Origin: Nemophila menziesii
Taxonomy: Eukaryota; Streptophyta; Magnoliopsida; Boraginales; Hydrophyllaceae
DNA: 64,000 bases
Assembly (NCBI GenBank): GCA_029959085.1
Contig: JARWIR010000002.1
Span: forward strand, 36,543,733 to 36,607,732
Direction: 5' to 3'
A program made the translations under genes and the position numbers. Shown here piece after piece: positions 13,236-25,060 of the stretch (positions are counted from its first letter, which is position 1; the number at the start of each line of letters is the position of its first letter). A model generated the notes under the pieces. That model ran no database searches and was not told the origin of the DNA. It worked only from the letters and a program-made list of their open reading frames with translations.

Positions 13236-14793
13236 ATATGGGTGAATTATCAATAGGGTCTTAAAGACCATCTTGGTGCCATAAAAGTAACATTCTATTC
13301 CCCTCTTCTCCAAAAGGCCTCTAAGATGCCCATTATCATTACTACCCTCATATTGTATATAAGACAAAAAACGATTCTTCTCTCTCATCTATTACCATTT
13401 TTCTCTCTCCTCCCTTATCAGTTTTTCTCTTTCCTCCATTATAATTTTTCTCTCTCTCTCCCCTCCTTCATTAAGTATCACTACTTTCTAGGTCTGACCA
13501 CAACCACTGACCACCGCAGACCACCACTAGAAAGTACTGAGTATCGGAAAAAGTTACTAGGTATCGGAAAAAGTTACTAGGTATCGGAAAAAGTTACCGA
13601 GTCACTGGAAAAAGTACTGAGTATCGAAAAAATTTACTAAGTTGCCGGAAAAAGTTACTAAGCCACCGGAAAAAAGTTATTGAGTAACTTTACTGAGTAT
13701 GCTCAGTACCTTTACTGAGTATCGGAAAAATTAATTGAGTTTTTGGAATTATAACTGAGTATTAGGGAAAAAATAAAAAGAAATAGCTGTATTAAAAAGA
13801 AATTAATCGTGTATATGGAATTAATAGTTGTTGTTCAATTTTGAGTTAGCGAAAAAATAAAAAAAATGTATTAAGCATTATCTAAGAATTATTAGATTCA
13901 TTAACCAAAAGAAAAAAAAGAAAAAAACTAACTCCTAATCCTTCACCAGCTTAAAAAGATAACTTCTGAGTATTACAAAAAGAAAATGACATTTATAATG
14001 TAATAAAGAAAAAGAAAAAAATACAACAAAAGGCAAGCAAGTTTCTTCAACTTATGAGCATCAAAACCATCTTATGAGCACGGATCATCGTACCATATAC
14101 TACACGAACAAATCCTTTTCTCCTTTTTCAAATAACGAGATTGCATATCTCACATTCCAACAGATTCTACAAATCTCATAACTACAATACTAAATTCTTT
14201 TAGATATTTCCTAGATTTTATTTATTTGATTACAGTGAGAAGAAAACTACAGCCGCTCACCGGTAGTGTGAAGAGACATGACCTTGCAGAAGCTGCTAAC
14301 AGCAGCGAGAATAAAATTTGTAGCTTCGAACGGATATCGCGGAGCCTAGGTACAGCTCGCGATCGGCGACGGAAAAACTCCTGCTCGAGCTGGATCGAAG
14401 GGTTCACGTTGAACCAAATCTAGGGTTCCGGCGGTGGTCTTCATCTTCTTTGCCATGTCCGCCACGCAAGGAAATCACTGCAACCTCCGCGAATAGAAGC
14501 TACATGGTCGCCAGCGAAAATGGAGCCCGACTTCGTAGCTCCAGATCTATATCACTAATATAGGCTTCATCAGAAAGCTTCACTATCTAATATTGGCTTC
14601 ATCCGAAAGCTTCACAGGCAAGAGAGAGGAAATGAGACAGGAGAGAAATGTGATTTAGAGTTTTAAAAAAAATTCTGAATAAAACTAATATATATAGGAA
14701 ATAAAAATTAAAAAGGGGTAAAAAGGTAATTCAGTTTTTGGCTTTTACTGTTAATTTTTGTTATTGGCCTTTATTAAGAAGAGGATATTAGTG
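13236..14793. mobile_element. 1.56-kb insertion with 10-bp target duplication (MULE-like?)
   Basis: GTGTATTTTT at 13226-13235 is repeated at 14794-14803, and the copia LTR is continuous across the pair. A 9-11 base duplication is typical of Mutator-like elements. I see no long terminal inverted repeats. The inside has a pyrimidine-rich stretch (13370-13480), a short-repeat array (13530-13760) and a GC-richer gene-like stretch (14225-14560) with CTAGGGTTCCGGCGG, which looks like a captured gene fragment. The class is inference; the direct repeat is seen. Confidence 0.5.
13530..13760 (+). repeat. degenerate short tandem array (ACTGAGTATCGGAAAAAGTT)
   Basis: About ten degenerate units of roughly 20 bases, such as TACTAGGTATCGGAAAAAGT and TACTGAGTATCGAAAAAATT. 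Related GAGTCACTGAGTA text occurs at 56440-56760. Confidence 0.7.
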
Positions 14794-15069
14794 GTGTATT
14801 TTTGGGTCCGCGGGTGTGTGTGTGTTCAAGACTCTTTGTATAATAATCTCTTTTCCTATTAGGTCAGCTTAATGTGTATATTTAAGAAGCCAAGTTTGGT
14901 CTTTTTGAGGGGCTGAGTACTTAGGTGCTTCCATTCAACACCGAATTATAGAAAGTCAGGTTACGTCTCAACCATTGATCTTAATTACTTTAGACGACTC
15001 AAATTAAACCATAGACGACTCAAATTACAACCATATTCTTGAGTAATTTAAATTAGCTGATAGCTTGAG

Positions 15070-15180
15070 GATTTTGGTTTGATTCTTTGAATATTGTTGA
15101 GTAACAAGGGTAATATTTATTTTAATATTGTTGAGTAACAAGTGTAATATTTATTTGAATATTGTCGAGTAACAACTATA
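15070..15180 (+). repeat. triplicated ~34-base unit in copia 3' LTR
   Basis: ATATTGTTGAGTAACAAG followed by GGTAATATTTATTT-like text occurs three times; the 5' LTR has one unit. This is a local expansion after insertion, or before in one LTR. Confidence 0.65.
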
Positions 15181-15265
15181 ATATGTAACAACGGTTATTA
15201 TAATATACGGTGCTTCTTTCACTAGAACCCAACATACGTAGCCATTTTATCGAACCACGATAAAA

Positions 15266-16400
15266 GTATGTATGCCGAATCTAAAAGCCAATACAAAAAG
15301 GAGAATAAAATAAGTAATGAACCCAAAAATTGATACAACTGGTGTTATACAGAATGAGTATCAGAAGGCGCTAGACTTGTCCTTTTAAGTTCAGGAGATA
15401 TCAATCAAAAATAGTAAATCTCATTCATTAAATTGTCAACACTTAAAAAACTATTAAAAATTATATTAACATACTGCATGTTCGCAAATCTACAACCTTA
15501 AAGGAAATCACTGGCTCCTAGATTTAAGCTATATAAATAAACATATCTATGTAGGTCGGCTTAGATTAATTGGGTGACAAACTGAAAACTTTGATCAATA
15601 TGCTTTAGAACAACAATCTTCATTTCATCGTAACTGTGACCATATGTTCTATAGATTTGAGTTGAAGTCAATGTAGACATATTAAAGGAAAAATATAGTA
15701 TTGTTCTCCAAGACGACAAATTTGAGGACCAAGGCCTTTTACGTGTTTAGTGAAAAAACAGAAAATGTTAATGCACCAACTTGAGATAAATCGAGATACA
15801 TGCCATACTATTATAGAAGGGGTAAGCAACATACCAAGTTATTACACATTTATGTATTCCTTTGTTGAAATGCCATGACCTAACAACTTTTTCATTTTAA
15901 TATTTCATCTCATACATTATCACTACAATCACGTGCCATAACTTTAGACATTGAACCCAACTTCTGAAGATTCAACTCAACAACCTAGTGTCAGCTTCAA
16001 TATTCCCTTCAGGCAAGATTCCAAAACAACGGTCCAGATATTCCTCTGATGTTCAAAACAATGCACAATCGTCACAGACTTGTAATCCTCATGCTATGGT
16101 CACTTCCGATGATACCTAACCTAGTCACATGCCTGTAACCATTAAGTAGATAACAAGTCTAGCGTGATTGAAGAGAGTATACCAAACCGTCTTAATACCC
16201 CTAAATAGTGAAACATGATCTTAAATTTAAGCATTTGTGTAGAAAACTATTTTTCTAAACCAAATAACATAGGAAATTGATCAAAATCTTCAAAGTTTTT
16301 TAATTAAATATTGTACATAAATAATCCTATCTAATAAAAATCTTATTTATATATGATAGATCTATTGTAAATATGATCAAATTTTTTTAAGTATGTACCT
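15266..16400. other. unassigned DNA right of the copia element
   Basis: No coding remnant supported. GAAATGCCATGACC near 15870 recalls the PHD-like locus, but the surrounding text does not align. Confidence 0.4.
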
Positions 16401-16930
16401 TTCTTTTTAATACCTAATGATTTACCGTATGAGTACACCATATTTACAAAAAATATTCTTTTGGTTGAAATGTCATGATCATCAATCTTTTGCTGCAAAA
16501 GAAAAAAAGATTCAACAACAATTCTAAAAAAATATTCTTAATTTTGCACTATATAAATTCTCTATAGCATAAACAAAAAATATTTAAATTTCTTAATTTT
16601 TAATCCCAAATTCAATAACTAAAATAATTAAATTAACATTTTTGGTAACAAAATTCAAATTAAAGAAAAAGTAAATCTTAAATTGATAGACGTATAAAAG
16701 AACCTCCTAAAAGAATTTACCTTTTTGCATCAGAACATCAATTAACAAATCTTTAAGTTGATTTCCATTTTTTTCTTCTTCATGGTGGAGAGGGGATGGT
16801 AAGTGTTATTGAGATTGATTGTTCATAGTTTCCTTAGGAGTTGCTTTTGTGATATCTATGATTGTGTAAGAATTTACTTATGGTAGAGAGGGGAAGATAA
16901 AGTGAAGAGAAAGACGAGGTCTACAAAAAA
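16400..16930 (-). pseudogene. partial second copy of the PHD-like locus, 5' part
   Basis: The order of matches to 8278-8725 is the same: ACCATATTT, then GTTGAAATGTCATGA, then a CAACAATT(A/C)TA tract, then the first-exon text and donor (minus strand, donor after 16721), then CATGGTGGA, TTAGGAGTTGCTTTTG and AAAAAGAAGGG. The exon reads NQLKDLLIDVLMQKG here against NQLQALQINVAMKKG in the other copy. The PHD and later exons are absent. It is probably a truncated duplicate. Confidence 0.5.
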
Positions 16931-18300
16931 GAAGGGCCAATATGGTGATGACATGGCTTGCAGAAAAGGTTTTTTCTAAAGACGAAGAGTGTTTATTCGA
17001 TGGAGGGGCCTTAATCTGGATCTGGGTTATGTGCGAACTGCTAGTCGATTACCTCTTATGTCGGACTACTTTTTAGATCACGTTTGAATCGGAAACCGTA
17101 CACGTATATGGAATGTCAATACGGGTTTGAGGGTAGCTACCCCTTTTTTCTATCAAATTGATATATAATATAAATAAGGAAGTCATATTTTAATCATCTG
17201 TGTCATTAGGGGTTAAATCGATAAATAAAAGACGTGTTAACTGGAAAGAACGGGGAAAGGTTAGCTACCTATCATGGGTTCTTTCTCACTTGATATGCAA
17301 GTTGGAGTCCTAAACCATACATAAGTCACTTAATTATGTGCGTAACTGATATATAATATCCTTGATATAGGTCTGTATGGTTATTATATGTCTTGACTTG
17401 GTTATATAAAATGTGAATGTGCTATTAACCCAGTGGATATGCGTGACCTCTTCCCAAACCTCAGGGGAGAGGGGTGTTAGGCGGCGTTTGAAGTGTCGGG
17501 CCATCTCATACTCCACACCCACACTGAACTAGGTGCAAACCCTTCGTACATATATTTAGTATATAATAATCATTGCATTTTAGTTGTAATATTTGATATA
17601 AATTTATAAATCTAAAATTATTTACAAGTAGTTTGTTCAAAAGTTGGTGTTGAGATCCATCACTACACATATTTATATAATAATTATTATATTTTTGTTA
17701 TAATGTATTTTAGGTGTTGAGATCCTTAAGTACGTGGAACACAGTGACTCCCAAGTATAAACCAAAATTTGATGCTTTGGTGAGAACAAATATGAATTAT
17801 GAGTAGTTGGTTCAAAATTGTTCAAAAGAGTTGTAAACAATTAGTGGAACTTAAAGAAGTGGAGAAATAATCACTAAAGGAGTATGAAAGATTAGAAATA
17901 GAAGTTGAAGAGGTGCAAGAAATGAAGGTAGTCAGTCACTTCACTGATTATTCTTCCTGACGGTGATATATTTACATTAGGTGTATTGTTTTTATTTGGT
18001 TTGCAAGAAAAAGTTGAGTACAATAACAGCAGACGAATACTTTGCGAAGCACTCAAAGCTGAAAAAGAAGCTTGACGATGAAATTCTAAATCATTACTGG
18101 GGTTATTAGTGTCATTTCATATACTAGTATCTGATTTTGTTGAGGAATAAAAGATAAGAAAACATTCACTTCCCCCCTTGTTTGACAACGTGAAGTGAAT
18201 ATACTCAATTTTTGTAATCCTTCTTGTATGGGGGAGCTTGTGCTAATTATTTATTTTTGTTCCCCTAAGGAGCCACCTGTTTCGACAACGTTCATCTTTG
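16931..18300. other. unassigned DNA
   Basis: No recognised gene. GGTGTTGAGATCC occurs at 17646-17658 and again at 17713-17725, the second directly after TTTTAG, which could be an intron acceptor. Text after 17726 (TGGAACACAGTGACTCCCAA) could be an exon or a transposon fragment, but stops break every frame. Confidence 0.4.
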
Positions 18301-18339
18301 AATTTGTCATTTCCGTTGATAAAATAAAGCTCAAACAAT

Positions 18340-18950
18340 ATGGGAATTGACTCCACAGAGTACGAATCGTAGGTTAGCAAGAATTGATAAGTAGGGTTAT
18401 CATTCGCAGGGATGAAGTGCGATTAAAGGTTCAAAGTAATGTAAATATACAAGTATGTAATTCGTAACCTGCTAATCTAAGAACTAAAAGTGAAAAGTTG
18501 ATGAGACCTAATAAGTTAAAAAAAAGAATATGACAGTTCTTTCATAATCCACTTGAAGCCTTTAGCTTTTTCACCCATTGAATCGAATATATATTATATG
18601 TCTCAACCTGCTCTTAGTCTTTCTAAATCCATTTATTAGCCACATTACAAGCTATACCAATTATCTGATATGTCTTATCGATATGACCCGCACTCGAATC
18701 AAAACCCTAAGACAGTCGTCTTTAGAACTTGAGTTGGGGTGGTGGGATTAATCAATTGGATACATTCGATTTTATGATGTTTATTTGTGCAATTATTGAT
18801 GATTATCTTTATTGTAACCCCTTGTTCGGGGAAAAAGAGAAAAATATGTAAAATAATTGAAATGTGAGAAAAAAGTAGTATGATATCTCGCATCAGAAAT
18901 ATAGTCATAATGATGTCAAGTTAATTCAAGATGTTGATGACAAGGTTAGT
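18340..18950 (+). mobile_element. fragment E: LTR-like piece and Athila-type 3' non-coding tract
   Basis: 18350-18430 resembles antisense LTR U5 text (GTAGGTTAGCAAG, CATTCGCAGGGAT). From 18480 to 18945 the text follows the 3' non-coding tract of B (36280-36780): TTCTTTCAT, CACTTGAAGCCTTT, GACCCGCACTCGAATC, TTGAGTTGGGGTGGTGGG, AGTATGATATCTC. The orientation is plus. At about 18950 it jumps to gag text, so the element is rearranged. Confidence 0.6.
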
Positions 18951-18989
18951 TACTAATCGTGTGAAGCTATTTGTCTCTGCGGTAGGAAG

Positions 18990-19388
18990 ATGGTGGAATC
19001 ACCACCGGTCGCATTTAGTGAGGTAACAATTTCAAAAGAAAAAGAACCTTTAAGGATGAACATCGATGAGGTAACCACTAAAGATTGGGTTAAAGAAGTG
19101 GTCGAAAAACCGAATGAAGTAGTTGAAGCACCAGAGGTGCAAGAGAATCTGAGAACGAACAACCACAAAAAATGCATCCACTACTTCGGTCCCCATCAAG
19201 AGTAGCCAATAAGAATGATGAATTCATGTACAAGAAGTTCATTGAAATGTTGAGACAATCTAAGATCAATATCCCATTACTCAAATTCATCAAAAGGGCG
19301 CCAAAGTATTTAATATTCGTCAAAGACACAGTTTACAAGAAAAACAAGTTTGCCAAAAATGATATTGTGGCATTAATTGAAGAGGTAT
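18990..19388 (+). pseudogene. gag C-terminal fragment of E
   Basis: VESPPVAF at the start matches the VESPPVVQ of gag in A and C. The second frame (from 19172) has PSRVANKNDEFMYKKFIEML and INIPLLKFIKRAPKYLIFVKD, the text that precedes the protease in B (KKFVDMLKKLEVNIPLVEAL). A frameshift joins the two. The fragment stops exactly where the LTR of C begins. Confidence 0.7.
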
Positions 19389-20937
19389 TGATGTCTCCCC
19401 ATTTGTGATGATTTAATATTAAGTGAAGACATAATTATTAGTGTTTTAGAAGTCTAAATACTCAATTTTCACATGATATAGTGCACTTTCCTATTTCTAG
19501 TCTTGATTTAATGAATTATTATTTTTAGAGCATATTGGGTTTAATTATTTATTTAGTGTGAAGATTTAAAGATATATATGGAGATTAATTATATGCCAAG
19601 TCAATTCTAAGAGATAAATTAAAGAAGATATACATGGAAATTAGAGTAAAGAAAGGAAAAGCTATGATATGGAAAGATAAAGTTGCCAAATAAATCTGAA
19701 TTTCAGCACCCTCTACCACAAAAGAGCTTATATCTCAAGATTGGTTAGGAATTTGGAAGAATGGTAAGAAGAAAGGTTAAAGAGCTTTCCGAGAAAATAA
19801 GTTTCGACTATTGAAACGTATCAAACGGATAAGTATTGAAGCAGTTACGACCAAAACAAAACTGTGGCTGATTATTTCCTTTTCTATATGTTAGGGTTAC
19901 GAATTTGAGTTGGGCTTGGAGTCCATTACTTGTCTTCTACTCCAAGAAAATGAATTAGTTTTTCTAAACACCTATAAATACACCCTTATATCACTTGTAA
20001 ATCATCCTTGCCTCACATAAATTAGTCCTTAGGGTATATATCATTAGAGCTATTGTAGAGAGCAAAATGAAGTGTTTTTTTCAATCTTTTAGTTTATTTC
20101 CTTCAGGTATAAAATAATTTTCCCATAGCTTGGGTTTTGCATTATGTATAATCTATGAATTCTATTTTCTTTTTATCTAAGTTTCTTTGGGAATTATATG
20201 TTTTAATCTGATATTAGCTGCTTACTCATATATTTGTTTATGTGTTTTGAATTATTGTCTGTCCTACACCTGATCACTTTAGGCTGTCTTAATAGTAGTT
20301 ATATGGTCGACCGGAAGGGGTGTTTAACTATTGAAATACCACATAACGTCTAGTGTATGATATTGGTCTTGACAACACCGATTCTAACTAGATAGTCATT
20401 ATGGTATGTTTTAATCACCATATCACCAATTGAAGTAATTGTACTGCTTAGGGCCTTGTTAACGCATGATAACCCTAAGTTTGGACTACCTCGTGGTTGT
20501 GCCGTAGCCTCCTTAGTCACTCTCAAGGTCTAAGGTATGATAGTTTAGAATCCTAACTAAGTATTTAAGAGCTATTATCTCCCTTATTAACTAGAATTTG
20601 ATCGAAAAAATTAGAAGGATTAGTGCATACTAGCAAAACCTAAGCTATATCTCTCATCTCATGTTTCTTCGTATTTATTTTATTGTATTTATTTTTCCTT
20701 AGTATAATTAATTATCTCTCAATTATTCATCTTTACTTTCTGTATTTTTATTAATTACTTCCTACACTTAATTATTTGCTCATTCGTGTAACACACTAAG
20801 TCCCTGAGAACGAATCTTCTTATCATTAAAACTTGCATACGTCCTGTAATACTTGCAGTACCGTGCTAATCTAGGGTAAATTGTGCATCGTTTATCTATC
20901 TTTTATTATATTATTTATCACACCCTAGGCAACACCA
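19389..20937 (+). repeat. 5' LTR of element C
   Basis: About 1549 bases, TGATGTCTCCCC to AACACCA. The TATA box TATAAATA is at 19973-19980. Middle and U5 text is shared with A and B (GGTCGACCGG region, AAAACTTGCATACG). Confidence 0.75.
19973..19980 (+). promoter_or_regulatory. LTR TATA box of C
   Basis: TATAAATA in CACCTATAAATACACCC, at the same LTR position in A, B and D. Confidence 0.5.
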
Positions 20938-20943
20938 AGTTTT

Positions 20944-20961
20944 TGGCGCCGCTGCCGGGGA
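20944..20961 (+). other. primer-binding site of C
   Basis: TGGCGCCGCTGCCGGGGA, tRNA-Asp type, identical to the sites of A and B. Confidence 0.85.
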
Positions 20962-21086
20962 CTCGTGTCTCGTTAGCGTCTAGGTTATCTATTTTGAGTA
21001 GTAGTTTTAGTTAATTTTTAATTTTTTAATTTTTATTTTTCCAGATTTACGCTTGTGGTTTGCTTTAGTCTTTTTCAGGTTTCAAC

Positions 21087-22703
21087 ACTGAATCTTTGGC
21101 CTCCTCTACCTGAGCCCGAAAAGAGCTTCACAGCTTATGACAGACGTATCCGAGAAGAATGAGCCTTAAGAAGAACTATGGTAGCATAACAAGATCCAGT
21201 AGATCTACCAATTAATCCTATAATTCCACCATTTGGACCTGTGGGACAACAACAAATACCACCAGTAGGAGGTAACGGAAATAACAATAATCAGAACAGA
21301 GTTGAGTAAGACCTCCCAGGCTTGGGAGTACCGTTTCATGTTCAACCATTAGGTTATCGTCCTCCAGAGATCCAGAATATCAAATCTAGACCCGATCCGG
21401 GTATATGCCCAGTCAATTTCAGAGTTTTGGACTCTATAGGGGTGCAGAAGTTCAAGATCCGGTAAGAGCGATTCAGAAGTACATGCAAATTTGTGATGCC
21501 TATGTTACTCCAGACATTACACGCGAGCAACTGTATTATCACATGTTTTCATTCTTTCTGACTGGTTAAGCTGGTGAGTGGCTAGATAAGCAACCACTAG
21601 GTACTATTAATACATGGGCAGAACTTCAAGCCGCATTCTTTAACCGTTTTTATCCAAAAAGTATGAGACTCAAAGACCAAAGCGAGCTTGCAAAGTTTTG
21701 TCAAGAGAATAGAGAAGAAATATGAGAAGAATGAACAAGGTTTCAACAGAATTTAGCTAGATGTCCACTCCATGGTTACACCCCGTCTTTACAGTTAGCT
21801 ATATTTTATCAGGGTATCAATAGAGGAAGTAGATTGAGGGTAGATGATCTTGGAAAGGGAAATTCCGTGTCCATGGATCATGTAGAAGCCTCCGAAGGTT
21901 TAGAAAATATTATTGAAACAGAAAGGTGTTGGCCACTTTCGCGAGCTCCTATTACAAATGCCAGAGGTACACTTCGATTATATGCAGAAACTGCAAACTC
22001 AGCTCAATTGTCAGCATTAGAGAATCAAAATCAAAGAACTTAATGACGCATATACCGATACTTTAGCTCCTCCACAACAACCTGTTAATGACGCATATAC
22101 CGAGACTTTATCTCAGAAGGCTCTACCGCAGTATCCTCAAGAAGGAGCTGTGGGTGATCAACAATTGAAGAATTTTATGGATCTAATGACCACTAATATG
22201 CATTCGCAGAACGAGAAGTTAAGAGAACAAGAAGCTTCATTTCAGATTTTAGGTACACAAGTAGAATGAATGAATAAAGTTCTAACTAATATTATGGAAC
22301 AAAAAGAATTGAAGGCTATCGAAGAAGGTGATGCCAATGTTGGGTTCGAAACTTGCAAGGCTATTTTCCTTGAGATCGAAGAAAATAAGGAAGTACCGCA
22401 TGCTGCCGAAAGTACCGTGGAAGTTCCTAGTACCGAAGAAGAACCAACCAAGTCTAGCTCCGTGGACTCTAATGGTTCTCAAGATGAGGATAAAGATTCA
22501 GAAAAATCCGAATTTATACAGCTTCTAAAAGATATGCAAGACGTGATTAGATCGGTTATGAAGTTACAAGCTAAGAGAGCTAAAGAGAAAGAGGAAGAAG
22601 ACTCAAAAGAACCAAGAGTTGAAGTTGCATCTTCTGTGCAAGAAAAGAAAGAAGAGGAGAAGGTGGAATCGCCACCAGTTGTTCAAATAGTGTCATCAAC
22701 CAT
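21087..22703 (+). pseudogene. gag of element C, broken
   Basis: Capsid protein remnant. It begins with LWPPLPEPEKSF but has no ATG in front. Stops occur after RIREE, in TMVA, after NRVE and elsewhere, and the frame shifts near 21465. Relics include YRPPEIQNIKSRPDPG, RLRVDDLGKGNSVSMDHVEA and TRGTL-like text. The zinc-knuckle segment present in A is deleted (SALENQ jumps to DAYTDTLAPPQQ). The 22270-22703 part is an acidic tail (EVPSTEEEPTKSSSV) close to that of A, ending inside the frame where R starts. Confidence 0.8.
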
Positions 22704-23532
22704 TCCTATCCTAGCCAAGCTGGGTTGATGAAGGTGAAGAATGGTCCCTGAATAGGTGGTGGTGAATGGTTCTCCAGCAGGCAGCGGTTGTGAATATAGT
22801 ATAGAATGGTGGGGAATGGTTCTTCGATTGGTGATGGGGGCGGTAGTTTTCTTTTGTAAGACAGCTAGCGGTGGAAAGTGAATGTGATGAAAACTCTAAT
22901 CTACTGGTGAAAGTTAAATGTACAACGATCTGGAACCCTTTTCTGATGTTGTAAGGCTGAGAACTCCGATTTTCCATGGCTGGATCCTTATTACACAATT
23001 GCAACTCCATTAGATCCATGATAAGAATAAACATAGTCGTCATGGGTATGACCCGTATTTTAGCCACCATGAATCACCACTTCCGATTTTTTGGGTGGGG
23101 TGGAGAGAGGGGAGAGTATAGAGAGTGATTTAAGATATGTAGCTGAGAAATATTATATATATGTGTATTTATTGTGTGATTTAGTATGTATAGTAAGTAA
23201 AAAACATTTGTACGTAAAACGTGTAGTGGGAAATAATGTTATAGTTTTAAATATTATATTTGACCTTTAATAATAACAATAAGTTGAATGACGGTGCTTC
23301 GGTCTTGAAGGGAGAGGTTTCAAGGCCCGTTGGGTGAAAATCTCTACATAATTAAAATTCTTTAAAAATTCGATACGAGTTGATGAAATTCTATAGTTGT
23401 ACTATGTACAAACCCTGCACCCACAACCCCAACTCCTAACACACATTGATATCCTCGATTGCAACCAAAACTGACAAAATAATCACAAACTAAAATACAT
23501 TTTAAATAATGATTATAGCTAGGTCGATATTC
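22704..23532 (+). repeat. repeat R copy 1, left half
   Basis: It starts CCTATCCTAGCCAAGC and aligns with copy 3 from about 61340 (GAAGAATGGTCCC, GGCAGCGGTTGTGAATATAG) and, from 22990, with copy 2 (GAGTATAGAGAGTGATTTAA). It ends at TAGCTAGGTCGATATTCAAA, where LTR A begins. The right half is at 50633. No coding sense is apparent in this part. Confidence 0.75.
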
Positions 23533-25040
23533 AAAATAAGATAAATAAAGTCTAGAAAACTACGCACTCTCACCCTAGACAGGCACAGTACTGCAAGTAT
23601 TATAGGACGTATGCAAGTTTTAGTTGATAAGTTGAGTTCGTTCTCAGGGACTTAAGTGTGTTAATCACGTGGGTAGGAATAACGAGTAAGAAGCAAATAA
23701 TTAAAGATAGGAAATAAAAGCAATAGATTTTTGAGATTAATGATTAAAACTAAGAAAATAAAGACAATAAAGTAAAATACTAAGAATATGAGATGAGAGA
23801 TATAGCTTAGGTTTTGCTAGTATGCACTAATCCGTCTAATTCTTTCTATTAGATCTAGTTGATAAGGGAGAATATTAGCTCTTGTATACTTAGTCAGGAT
23901 TCTAAATTCCCATTCCTTAGACCTTGAGAGCGACTAAGGGGGTTACGGCACAACCAAGAAGCTGTTTCAAATAGGGTTATCAAACGCTACTAAGGCCCTA
24001 AGCAAACAATTCATTCAATTGGTGATATGGTGATTAAATCATACCCTAATGACTATCTAGTTAGAATCAGTTTTGTCAGGACTAATATCGACACTAGACG
24101 TTATATGGTGTTTCAATAATTAGACACCCAGTTAAGGTGACCATCTAATTACTATTAATACAATCCTAAAGTGATCAGTTCTAGGACAAGCAATAAATCA
24201 AAACACATAAACAAATATAAAGTAAGAAGCTAATATCAGATTAAAACATGTAATTCTCAAAGAAACTTAGATAGAAGAATTAGAATTCATAGTTTATACA
24301 TGATGCAAAACCCAAGCTATGGGAGGTTTAGTTCATACCTGAAGGAAATAAACTAAAAGAAATTACAAAAGACATCATCTTGCTCTCTACAATAAACTGG
24401 AATAATAAAACCTCAAGAACTAATTACTTATGAGGCAAGGATGATTTACAAGTGATATAAGGGTTTATTTATAGCTGTTTAGAAGACCTAATTCGTTTTC
24501 TTGAAGGAGAGGTAAAGTAATGGACTCCAAGCCCAACTCAAATTCGTATGGAAATAAAGATAAATTCGGATGACTTCTCTGGAGCATATCTTCTTCGTTA
24601 TAGGTCGGTTTTTGCTCCACAATATACCAAAAGAATCCTCAGCAAATTATCTACGTCCCTATAAAAGGAATTTACCAAAATCGGCTTGCTTTTGGAGTTA
24701 TCACCACTTCTTTAGGCGTTGCTGCAGAAATTCAGATTTAGGCAGCTTTTCCTTTTCCATATTTTTAGCTTTTGTTTCCTTATCTCCAATTACCATTCTA
24801 ATCTCTTTCCATATCTTGTAGTCTTTGACTTGGACTCTAATTAATATCCATAATTATCTTTAAAGCTTCACACTAAATAAACAATTAAACCCAATATGCT
24901 CTAAAAATAACAATTCACTAAATCAAGACTCAAAATAGGAAAGTGCACTAATTCTCAAGAAAATCGACTTTTATGACTTCTAAATCACTAAAAATGATGT
25001 ATCACTTTAACATAAATCTATCACAAATGAGGAGACATCA
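23533..25040 (-). repeat. 3' LTR of element A
   Basis: About 1508 bases from TGATGTCTCC at 25040. The final 21 bases of the 5' LTR (49128-49148) are missing here. Most of the part from 23540 to about 24440 is nearly identical to the 5' LTR, whereas the U3 part differs more. TATAAATA at 24466-24473. Confidence 0.85.
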
Positions 25041-25060
25041 AGACCCCCAACTCAAAGTTG
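25041..25060 (-). other. polypurine tract of A, beside 3' LTR
   Basis: TTTGAGTTGGGGGTCT directly before the LTR start on the minus strand, identical in B (37398-37413). It primes plus-strand synthesis. Confidence 0.75.

Larger units (their letters stand above)
8739..15265 (+). mobile_element. Ty1/copia LTR retrotransposon, decayed
   Basis: The 5' LTR, initiator-Met-type primer site, gag, protease, integrase, RT and RNase H remnants occur in copia order (integrase before RT), followed by a 3' LTR. Every domain is broken by stops and frameshifts. The polypurine-like CAAGGTAGAGA just before the 3' LTR matches the usual copia end. The 3' LTR is interrupted by a later insertion and loses its last bases. 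The element sits directly upstream of the PHD-like gene's first exon. Confidence 0.85.
13193..15265 (+). repeat. 3' LTR of copia element, interrupted
   Basis: It starts TTTCGGATATGGG, aligned with the 5' LTR start, is interrupted at 13236, and resumes after 14803 with text matching the 5' LTR (AGCTTAATGT, GAGTACTTA, TTGATAGCTTGAGG-like). It ends at CGAACCACGATAAA, so about 100 bases of the 5' LTR have no counterpart. It has accumulated many more changes than expected for a recent insertion. Confidence 0.7.
19389..22703 (+). mobile_element. Athila-like element C, 5' part
   Basis: LTR, primer site and gag in plus orientation. The element is cut at 22703, where repeat R begins within the gag reading frame, so protease and pol are missing. 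Gag is nearest to that of A (PEPE(K/R)SF, LKDQ, QKALPQYPQEG). Confidence 0.8.

Noticed and set aside
22711..23070. 119-residue minus-strand open frame
   Set aside because: Lies in repeat R, is not kept open in copy 3, and has no family features.
24570..24821. Open frames inside LTRs (also 27061-27297, 27838-28074, 37640-37876)
   Set aside because: The same frame recurs because the LTRs are copies; no evidence of a protein.
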